Source: Leuctra nigra (taxonomy: Eukaryota > Arthropoda > Insecta > Plecoptera > Leuctridae). From it: a stretch of DNA of 64,000 nucleotides. Where the stretch lies: NCBI GenBank assembly GCA_934045905.1, contig OW203763.1:41693172-41757171 (forward strand), read 5' to 3'. The position numbers and the translations under genes were made by a program. Positions 56,151 to 64,000 of this stretch are shown piece after piece. The notes below the pieces were generated by a model. The model was not told where the DNA came from. It ran no database searches and saw only the letters and a list, made by a program, of their open reading frames with translations. Position 1 is the stretch's first letter, and every line of letters begins with the position of its first letter.

Positions 56151-57925
56151 CTAACAATTTTTTGAACTTGGATCATCAGAACTCAATACATTATGTATAG
56201 TTTCCAGCATTCTGTGACCCAACAACTTTCCACCTTGAGTATTTAGATGAATCCCGTCATATGCTGAATCTTCATTAGTTAGTACATTATTAACATCATC
56301 AAAATAAACACCCATGTCATTAGCCAACCATTCAATACCCTCGTTAAGTTTATCAATTGTGCTCTCAAAACAGTCCCTTCTATACACTAAACCATTCACA
56401 ATCATTTTGCTGCTGGAAATGTTTGAAACCCTAACTTAAGCATTTCCTCCATCTCCACCAACATATGTCGGCCTCTTCTTCCAATATTGTTTGTACCAAC
56501 ATGAATCAATACAAGTTTGGGGTGTATTCAACTTTCATCCCTGAGTTTCAATTTATTCCCAATCTCATCAATTCTGATTCCTGGAAATATTTCCACCTCA
56601 CATCCCGCCTCTCTACAGACTTTACCTGCACGTCTGATTATAGAATCGCCCATAATTAAGACATCTCGATATTTCTCATTTTCGCTGCTATGCCCATCTG
56701 TACTGCCTTGTCTCCTTAATATACGCGAAAACTTATCTTTCCTCATATTACTAGCTTCCTCATCACACGATGTGCTCTTGCCCCCCTGGATGTACTTCAA
56801 CTGATTATGATAACCTTGTTGAAATTGTTGATGGCTCTGCTCTTGTTGCCGATATTGTTGATAACTTTGACCTGACCGTAACTGTTGAGGATGGCTCAGC
56901 CCTTGCTGCAACTCTTGAGGTTGGCTCTGACCTTGCTGCAACTCTTGAGGCTGGCTCTGACCTTGCTGCAACTGTTGAGGCTGGCTCTGACCTTGCTGCA
57001 ACTGTTGAGGATGGCTCTGCCCTTGCTGCAACTGTTGAGGATGGCTCTGCCCCTGCTGCAACTGTTGAGGATGGCTCTGCCCTTGCTGCAACTGTTGAGG
57101 ATGGCTCTGCCCTTGCTGCAACTGTTGAGGATGGATCTGCCCTTGCTGCAACTGTTGAGGATGGCTCTGCCCTTGCTGCAACTTTTGAGGATGGATCTGC
57201 CCTTGCTGCAACTGTTGAGGATGGATCTGCCCTTGCTGCAACTGTTGAGGATGGATCTGCACTTGCTTCAACTGTTGTTCTTTAATAAATCCCACCAAAA
57301 TTTCTCTCACCTCCTTTATTTCTTGAAGTAATAGTTCATTATTTTTTTCATGTATTTTTTCTTGCTTCATAATGCATTTGTAGTCAATGCATCTATTTTG
57401 CTTTACAATGGATTCACAACTTGGACAACACCAATTTATTTGTGAATTTTCTTCGACGACTTGATATGTCTTTTTCGATATGTTAGCACAAGCCAAATGT
57501 CACCATGTTGCACAGTACAAGGCACACTTAATAACATCATCGGTACGTAAAACATCAATGTTACATGCTGCGCTACCACATTTACCTATACGCTCATCAC
57601 ATGTTATAGAACTATTATCTTCAGTTACTGTGTTTTGAGCATCATGTTCTTTTGTATCAAACAAGAATGTGGCTGGGTCTTCATTATTTGCCTTCATTGA
57701 ATCTTGTAGCTTCTCAAGAAGTGCAGATTTATTTACGTTTATGTTAGCAGTTACTCCTCTATTTATCAACTCCTTCCGCAACTGATAAAGCTTTAAATCA
57801 TCAATGCATTTCAAATGACTAAATTCTTGTGAATTTCTTCGCCCAATAGACCTTGACTTAGACGAACTAGTCATCTTTTTCTTATTTTGATTCGACATTG
57901 AAGATCCAATTGCAGTGAGTGACAA
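56151..57925 (-). pseudogene. LINE ORF1: SAP-like, PHD finger, Q-rich repeats, SGNH esterase
   Basis: Domains in order: basic N-terminus; SAP-like helix pair (LKLYQLRKELINRGVTANIN) near 57790-57700; PHD-type finger (CGSAAC...IKCALYCATW / HLACANI...WCCPSC) at 57590-57400; about thirteen 10-aa repeats QLQQGQSHPQ at 57270-56880; SGNH hydrolase motifs DVLIMGDSIIRRAG (near 56670), HVGTNNIG (near 56490) and DGIHLN (near 56245). ORF1 esterase domains with PHD fingers are known in CR1-group LINEs. It is broken by TGA at 57497-57499 inside the PHD finger, TGA near 56526 before the esterase GTN block, and a frameshift between 56490 and 56405. Confidence 0.75.
56880..57270 (-). repeat. 30-bp in-frame repeat encoding Q-rich units
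   Basis: About thirteen units of GGCTCTGCCCTTGCTGCAAC plus TGTTGAGGAT on the plus strand; the minus strand encodes QLQQGQSHPQ. The period is divisible by three. Confidence 0.92.
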
Positions 57926-59149
57926 TCTAAATACCTTGATACTTTACAGTGTTTTGTTCCATATGGAAATGTATTCAATATTTTCCAAATATCAACACTT
58001 ATCCATTAAAACTTAGATGAAATCATTCTTTGAAACCTGCAATGTAATGATGTTTCTCCAATTCACTTAATTCACCAATTAATCAATTTATTTGTATCAA
58101 CTCTTCTATTCCCAAGTCAGTCAAATAATCCACGGCCTTCTCCTTCATCTCTCCATTTCAACTCTCCATTCCCGAATGGCCTTCATGGAGTAGAGATAAC
58201 ATTTGTGGACGAAGAATTGTCGGTACGATTAACCTGTCATTCACAAATACAAGTCAAATTCCAGTAATACTGTACAGTAACGGAATATAGATGGGTAAAG
58301 CCTGCAAGATAGCGCGATACAGCTCCTCAGTTCATTGACGTTATTTGGGTTGCATTCGCCAGGGGTAAATCTCCCCATCCCCCTTGCTCCACGAGAACCT
58401 CGACGTAGAGGTTGAGAGGACTGGTTCTGAGTTGTTTTGATTCACTAATGAATTGTTTTTGTCAATGACACAGCTTATCAATAATTTACATCTCTGTGAT
58501 CATCACGCATAGGCGATATCGAGACTAAACAGTTTATTGGTGAACAGAGAGATGCCACAATTCAATGTGCAATTTAGAATGTAAATTAATTTTAGTATAA
58601 AATTTTTGATGCCTTGCATTATGAGTTTAAAAAATATTTTATAATAGGTTAGTAGTTAAAGAAATGTAGGTATCTCAAAGTGATAAATGAGATTTTTGAG
58701 ATGAACATCTCAAAAAGATTTTATTCCGTATTGACAAGAAATACATTACTTGATCAAATAATTTGCAACACAAAATTATTCTAAAGTTAAAGTTAAAGTT
58801 TTTTTTTGTATTCCACACTAAATATTTTCAAATTCTGTATTATTGTGTCTATCTTGAGGCAATATTTTTGGTTGGAAATATTTTTTAACAAACTGTCTCT
58901 CTATAACAATAAACCAATTTTTATAGAACCCCTACCGACTCTTGTATGCCATTGACGACGTCAACAATGACGTTATTTGTTATTCCCCCAAATAATCTAA
59001 TGCAGAATAATGTGTATAAAAAAATCAATTGCGGGACACAGCTTTGATCGATAATATTTTGATCTAATTGTTGTTGATAAGAGATGTCAATACTTCATCG
59101 GTATTGGCATATTATTTCGTACTTCAGTCGCATCAGTTGACTTGCCAAC
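57926..59149. other. Spacer upstream of the ankyrin exon
   Basis: AT-rich with no recognised gene. 57926-58060 may be LINE leader sequence. Confidence 0.35.
59119..59126 (+). promoter_or_regulatory. Candidate arthropod initiator
   Basis: ACTTCAGTCGCATCAGTTG lies about 25 bases before the ATG of the ankyrin exon. TCAGT matches the arthropod core-promoter initiator consensus. Suggestive only. Confidence 0.35.
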
Positions 59150-59264
59150 ATGTCGGTTAATCTGAATAAAAATCCCAATAAACTAATCGATTTGGTTAAT
59201 CGTGGAAGAATGGTTGGAATGTCCGAGTGTGGGAGGACACCTCTTCAGATTTCTGCTGCAATCG
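59150..59264 (+). CDS. First exon of an ankyrin-repeat protein
   Basis: ATG at 59150 opens MSVNLNKNPNKLIDLVNRGR, followed by GMSECGRTPLQISAAIG, and then a strong donor GTAAGTGTG at 59265. G-RTPLQISAAIG fits the start of an ankyrin repeat (GxTPLHxAA). The exon ends in phase 1. The intron is filled by the hAT nest at 59304-60712, and no following exon was recognised before 64000, so the gene probably continues beyond the window. Ankyrin repeats mediate protein binding; no more specific role can be given. Confidence 0.5.
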
Positions 59265-59492
59265 GTAAGTGTGTTCATTTTGTATTTTTGAGCTTGTAAT
59301 GAACAGTGTTGTGATTAGATAATTTTATTTTTATCTAGATAAATATAAAGATAACACGCCAAAAATTTATCAAGATAAGATAATAGATAAAATTCCAAAA
59401 AATCATCTAGATAATAGATAAAGATAAAAAATATTTATCTAGATAATTGTAATAGATAATAGATTTTTTTTACTAAACAATAGTACGTAATT

Positions 59493-60096
59493 CAGTGGAC
59501 TCAACATTTTTGACTTGCGGGCCAATAATACGAATTTGCTTTTGTTGGCGGGCCGCATTTTTAAAGTACAGCAATGCTCACGTGATCAGGTAGGTTCATT
59601 CCAGGCACGTAGGAACCACTTTTTCATTTGGGGTGTTGGGGGCGAAGCCCCTCAGTTATAGCCCCGCTGGGCGTTTTTTTTAATTTAATAATTTAAAAGT
59701 GATTCTTGGGCTTAAAAATGCACGAACTGAGTAAAAGGCCCTCCAATTGTTGCCTTCGGGTCTGGTTCTGGTTCATTCAGGGTCTTTTGTTTATTCGGAA
59801 ACGAATCGAACAATATTTCACACACCAAACCAAACACTTTTTACAATTTTCGGAATTGTTAATTGGCTTCATTTTCATTGCAACAAGTATGCCGCTACAT
59901 TTAAGAACCATCCGTCGCATTTCAGCCCGATGCGTCGCCGTGGGCTCTAACATGACTACTCTCAAAATTTATCTCAAATGAAACGAGAAATTATTATTTT
60001 TTTAATATTATTTTCACTGTGGACAAATGTTTGAATTAGTAATAAAACATCAAGTGGAGGGCCACAAAAATTTGTGTCGCAGGTTGAGTACCACTG
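59493..60096. mobile_element. Non-autonomous hAT element nested in another
   Basis: Ends CAGTGGACTCAACATTTTTG and TTGAGTACCACTG inverted; 8-mers ACGTAATT and ACCTAAAT match at six of eight. Related over its length to 38244-38937 (TTGACTTGCGGGCCA, GGCGGGCCGC). Confidence 0.8.
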
Positions 60097-60142
60097 ACCT
60101 AAATACTAAATGTTTTCATGCAAAGTCAAATAATGAAAATAA

Positions 60143-60431
60143 TTTTTTTTTTTTTGTCTGGGGCTTAACGTCGCACTGTTCTGCAGTGAGGCTAATGGCG
60201 ACGGATGGATGATTATGATGATGATTGGGAGATGATGGTGAAGATTAGGTAAGGACGGAAGGTGGGAAGGAGGCGGTCGTGGCCTATTAGTAGGGTACCT
60301 TCCCAGCATTTGCCTGAAGACTGAGGGAAAACCACGAAAAAACCCCAGTCAGGAAGGACGGCCGCGGGAATCGAACCCGGGCCTCCGGAATACAAGCTGA
60401 GAGCGTTAACCACTCACCCAACCTGTTCCGT
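60143..60431 (-). mobile_element. Intact tRNA-derived SINE
   Basis: On the minus strand it starts ACGGAACAGGTTGGGTGAGT with an A-box-like TGAGTGGTTAACG and box B GGGTTCGATTCCC, then a unique body and a poly-A end (poly-T at 60144). Target duplication TAATGAAAATAA at 60131-60142 and 60432-60443. GAGTGGTTAA suggests a Ser- or Leu-type tRNA ancestor. Confidence 0.88.
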
Positions 60432-61077
60432 AATGAAAATAATAACTTTCCATACATTCCAAACGACCTACAACGGGAATAATTTTTGGTAAGTGATAGA
60501 GGCACTCGTTACGTGCATGTTCATAGGTTCACACAAATGCATATTTCGAATTTTATATTTTTTATCTAGATAATTGTCATTTGATAACAATATTTTTATC
60601 TAGATAAAGATAAAGATAACCAATTATAAAATTATCTAGATAAGATAAAAGATAAAAAATATCTATCTACATAATTATCTAGATAATTTTATCTAGATAA
60701 GTCACAACACTGGTAATGAATTTATGTGGGCTGATTCAAACGTTTGACAAATACTGGAAGTAGGTAAGTTAATTTCGATGCAAACAAAAAAATATTCGTG
60801 TTACTTGGTTTTGACGTTAATTTTCTGAATTTTAGAGCAAAAGCTTCCAAAATGCATTTCTAAAACAAACAAAAACATAAAATGTGTTGTATAGAACGAC
60901 TGTGCCGCTAAAAGTTTATGGCTGATATCAGGGTTGTATTATGACACATAATTATACATTTAAATATAAATAATTGCAACTACCTTTGACAGACTTTTAT
61001 ATTTTACAGTGTCCAATGAATCCTTCATGTTTATAATGTTTTGGACTTCGATTCACGACCCGATCTATCATTTCTGT

Positions 61078-61150
61078 TATTTCTTGTGGTTTCCCTCAGT
61101 CCAGAGGCAAATGATGGGAAGGTTCCTTACTAATCGGCCATAATCGACTT
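61078..61150 (+). mobile_element. SINE body fragment
   Basis: GGTTTCCCTCAGTCCAGAGGCAAATGATGGGAAGGTTCC...TAATCGGCCATAATCG matches the middle of the SINE at 60143-60431. Confidence 0.6.
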
Positions 61151-61904
61151 CGGAATAATTATTCAAAACTGTGTGAATATATATAATATAATTGAATACA
61201 AATTAAATTTTACTCTCTCTAAAGTATCCTTACGATAACAAAAATTAAATATTTGAAAATTTTCAGGACCGATTCTTCATTGTGTCTTTGATTATTAAGT
61301 ATATTCAAATTTTTAATTTTTAATTTTACTAAATAATTTGGATGATGCTTGATTTGCTGTTGAGCGAGTGAAGCGTGCTACTCCTTTTTGCCTCTTTGGT
61401 CATGAGTCATGACATGTTTATTTTTTGTGAGACGATATACTGTTAACATTTTTTCTTCGTTCTATCTAAACATATGCACACATGTCAATACCAACCACAT
61501 GGTATGCAAACCCCAATACTCATATTTTCAAAATCCTTAGTTTGGATAGATTTAAAAAAAGTTAAGGGTTGAAACTAAAATGGTTCGATCAAGTTGAAAT
61601 TTTGCAAAATAATTGAAACTAATACTTAAGTAATACATTTCTAATACTATTACTTTAGCCGTTAAGTTTTAGCGAAATCCTCTGGCTGCTAAAAAAAATT
61701 AATAATAATATATTCTCATCGGTTGATAATACAATTTATTGCCATTACACTTAAATTTACATGGCCATCAGAATCAGCATTTTATAATAAAAAAATCAGA
61801 CAAATCGGTTACATTACCTAGAACGTTTCACAAACTTTATGTTCACTACATCACTTAATAGGCTTGATTTTCAGCAAGCTTATAACCTCACGACCCCTCC
61901 TACT

Positions 61905-62047
61905 AGTGAGAGTGAGGATGAGAAAAAAATAGTGACAAAATCAGTACCTACTATACAATGTCTATGCTACTACCTATTAGATTCTATTCTATTGGCTGAT
62001 ACTGATTTTCTCACTATTTTTCTTCTCATACTCACTCTCATCTTTTT
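61905..62047. repeat. Inverted repeat, about 41-bp arms
   Basis: Left arm GTGAGAGTGAGGATGAGAAA...ATCAGTA (61905-61948) and right arm TACTGATTTTCTCACTATTT...CTCTCAT (62000-62041) are reverse complements with about three or four mismatches around a loop of about 50 bp. Confidence 0.8.
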
Positions 62048-62538
62048 CAGGAATACGGCTCACGGAATATACTTTTGACAGATAAATACAAAATCAATGA
62101 GACAATTGAAAAGGCTTACTAATTATCAAAGAAGTCACTCATAATATAGAAAAAACATAAAAACTAACCAAAGACAAATTCTGAAATAGACTTGGGTTTG
62201 ATACTGATTCCTTCTTGAAACCAAGGAAACATTTTGATCAATGACTCGAACCACGTGACATAGGGAAGTCTCGTGAAGATTATATTTCATAATTATATAT
62301 ATTTTATGAGATTGAGATGTTGCTGAACACAGATGTGCTATTATTTTTGTCAAGAAACGAATAGACTTTTTTAAGTTTAAAATAGGTAAATCGACAATGA
62401 CACCACTATTTGCTATATTGCCATGGCAACAAAGGAATCACCAGGTAAAACATTGTTGGAGACTTGGATTGGAAATTACAATTAACAGTTCTGATTCATG
62501 TTACATGACGTTTTTCCGCCAAATTGTCACATGATATA

Positions 62539-63161
62539 CAGTGGTGAGTCCTAATATTGTTTTTAGGTATACGCTACCATGGGCGTCCGCAGGATTTCTG
62601 CCAGAGGGGGGCCAGGCCAGAAAAACAATTTTCCTCGGAATAAGGGGGGGGGGGGGGGACAACCTCACCCAGCCCGGCAGGGAGTTTTTTGGATTTGGAC
62701 ACTTTGAAATGAGACGTTATGAGGCTTATTTTGTTAAAATATTAAATACATTTTATAACTTGACACTTTGGGGTGGCGGAGGGTATTACGCAACCTTGCC
62801 CCGCAGGGTGTTTTTTGGTTTGTGAAATAAATTTTGAGACGTTATGAGGCTTATTTTGTTAAAATATTAAATACATTTTATAATTTGACACTTTGGGGTG
62901 GTGGAGGGCATGGTACCACCTTGCCTCGCAGGTCTTTTTTTGGTGTTTTGACTTTTTGAAATTAACTTTTTAAACTAGACTTAAAACACCACAAAAATTT
63001 GAAGTATTCCTTACATCTTCACTCTTCAGCCAAACTATTTTTTAAGGTTTACGGCGTTATCCCGCGTATACCCCTTCTAAGTTTTTGGGTATACTTTCCA
63101 GTGAAAATACTTTTTTTAGGTATACGGCGTATACCCGCGTATACCCTCGACTACACCACTG
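62539..63161. mobile_element. Non-autonomous hAT element with internal duplication
   Basis: Ends CAGTGGTGAGTC and the inverse of GACTACACCACTG; exact 8-bp target duplication ATGATATA at 62531-62538 and 63162-63169. Internal 126-bp tandem duplication: GAGACGTTATGAGGCTTATT at about 62711 and 62837. Contains a G run near 62645. No transposase. Confidence 0.88.
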
Positions 63162-63283
63162 ATGATATATTTTTATTTGTATGAATGAACATTTTAAATT
63201 TCACGGGTGATATTAGTGTTTTTGTCATTATTGTTGTGTTGGTATTTATAAATGTACTAGGTAAAAACGAGACTTCCCTCTTA

Positions 63284-64000
63284 TTGAGCGAGCGTAGCGA
63301 GCGTCACCACGGTACTCTTATGGCACTTTCTCTGTGTGTTTTTTTTTTTTTTTTGTTTTTGTTTTTTGTGGTCACAGCCCAGGTCAAACCGCTCAAGCAA
63401 TCGATCTGAAATTTTGTACACATACTAACGTACTCTATGCGGTCCCTGGGATCGTTTTTGAACGGGCTCCCGTGATTTGTTCAAATTTAAAAAAATTATC
63501 TTTCGATTGGTTGCATCAATCAATTTGAAATTTGGCAAAAACATTGCAACCAACATTGTACCCAATCATAAAAAGTTTCAGCCAAATTCTCCTATTGGCT
63601 CAAATTTAAAACCATTTTTCATGTGTGATTTTTGACATTTAAACAAGAACCGATTAAACGATCAACTTAAAACTTCGCGTGGTCATTGGTACCAACATTT
63701 TAGGTATTTTTGCCAATTTTCAGTATAATCTGTCGTCATTTTCAAAAGTTTTGTAATTTTAAGGTCATTTTATTCCATAATCTTGAAAAATGTATACTAA
63801 ATTGTCATCCCTGCCTTCTTTAAGCTTCTGTTCCAAGGCAAGGCCTGTAGAGCAGCCAAGCTATCCACAATGTACAGTAAAATGAAAGCATTTTTGAGCT
63901 AGCGCATAAAATCGGATGCAGTACGAAGGCCAAATACTCTAATTGGTTTAAGTTTAAATAATGTCTTCTGATTGGTCGACAATAAAAATGTTCACATTAA
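63284..64000 (+). mobile_element. CTAG-ended repeat family (copy 4), runs off the window
   Basis: Starts TTGAGCGAGCGTAGCGAGCG and follows the minus strand of 36536-37536 closely through CCACGGTACTCTTATGGCAC, GGTCACAGCCCAGGTCAAACCG and the GTAGAGCAGCCAAGC region. The CTAG end lies beyond the window. Confidence 0.65.

Larger units (their letters stand above)
55380..57925 (-). mobile_element. CR1-like LINE, 5' half only (ORF1 and endonuclease)
   Basis: On the minus strand ORF1 (57925 to about 56151) is followed within about 15 bp by an endonuclease ORF2 start (56138). The endonuclease runs to about 55383, where similarity ends before any reverse transcriptase. Loss of the 3' half is opposite to the usual 5' truncation of LINEs and points to a later deletion or recombination. 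Confidence 0.7.
59304..60712. mobile_element. hAT-type element rich in TCTAGATAA, with nested insertions
   Basis: The ends CAGTGTTGTGATTAGATAA and the inverse of TTATCTAGATAAGTCACAACACTG are inverted, and both sides carry the identical 8-mer GTAATGAA (59296-59303 and 60713-60720). Its own sequence (59304-59492 and 60540-60712) is packed with TCTAGATAA and AGATAAGATAA motifs. A second hAT (59493-60096) and a SINE (60143-60431) are inserted in it. No transposase. Confidence 0.88.

Noticed and set aside
60360..60431. Functional tRNA gene on the minus strand
   Set aside because: A and B boxes are present but no complete cloverleaf could be drawn; body, poly-A tail and target duplication show a SINE.

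Overview
The window reads as intergenic or intronic DNA of an invertebrate animal, most likely an arthropod. Introns are GT-AG, transposon types are metazoan (Mutator-like, RTE and CR1-like LINEs, Ty3, P-like, hAT), tRNA- and 5S-derived SINEs are present, and AT-rich spacers carry short TAGGTACCTA-like tracts. No bacterial operon, CRISPR array or intact tRNA gene was seen. The species cannot be fixed from sequence alone.

Layout. 1-636: SINE-like repeat and spacer. 637-6461: a whole Mutator-like element (66-bp inverted ends, 9-bp target duplication) with a six-exon MULE/SWIM transposase gene interrupted by one stop codon. 7732-8208: orphan ORF. 8252-11543: full-length RTE-type LINE with one intact 951-aa ORF and 14-bp target duplications. 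11.5-21 kb: spacers, SINE pieces, Helitron-like or unclassified non-autonomous elements, a hAT-like element and a 33-bp minisatellite. 21.19-30.94 kb: a ~100-bp minisatellite split by a very young Ty3 retrotransposon (22930-29673). 31-39 kb: ruined LINE and zinc-finger exons, a 33-bp hairpin, a 37-bp satellite of CACGTG boxes, a 5S-derived SINE and a hAT element. 39.5-46.2 kb: two exons of a GT11 alpha-1,2-fucosyltransferase on the minus strand, each expanded into its own tandem array (145 bp x 15 plus one separated copy; 194 bp x 6 plus one broken copy) and each broken by inverted-repeat transposons. 46.4-49.7 kb: a 36-bp minisatellite running into a minus-strand macro-domain (TARG1-like) gene with a one-base frameshift. 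50-55.3 kb: a decayed P-element-type transposase with twelve 50-aa repeats. 55.4-57.9 kb: a CR1-like LINE 5' half (PHD, Q-rich repeats, SGNH esterase, endonuclease) without reverse transcriptase. 59.15 kb: first exon of an ankyrin-repeat gene whose intron holds a nest of two hAT elements and a SINE. 62.5-64 kb: another hAT element and a repeat running off the end.

The most unusual theme is tandem amplification of coding sequence. The fucosyltransferase exons, macro-domain tail, P-like transposase, MULE tail and CR1 ORF1 all carry internal tandem arrays, most of them multiples of three. In the fucosyltransferase they are not, so that gene is probably broken or depends on splicing around the arrays.
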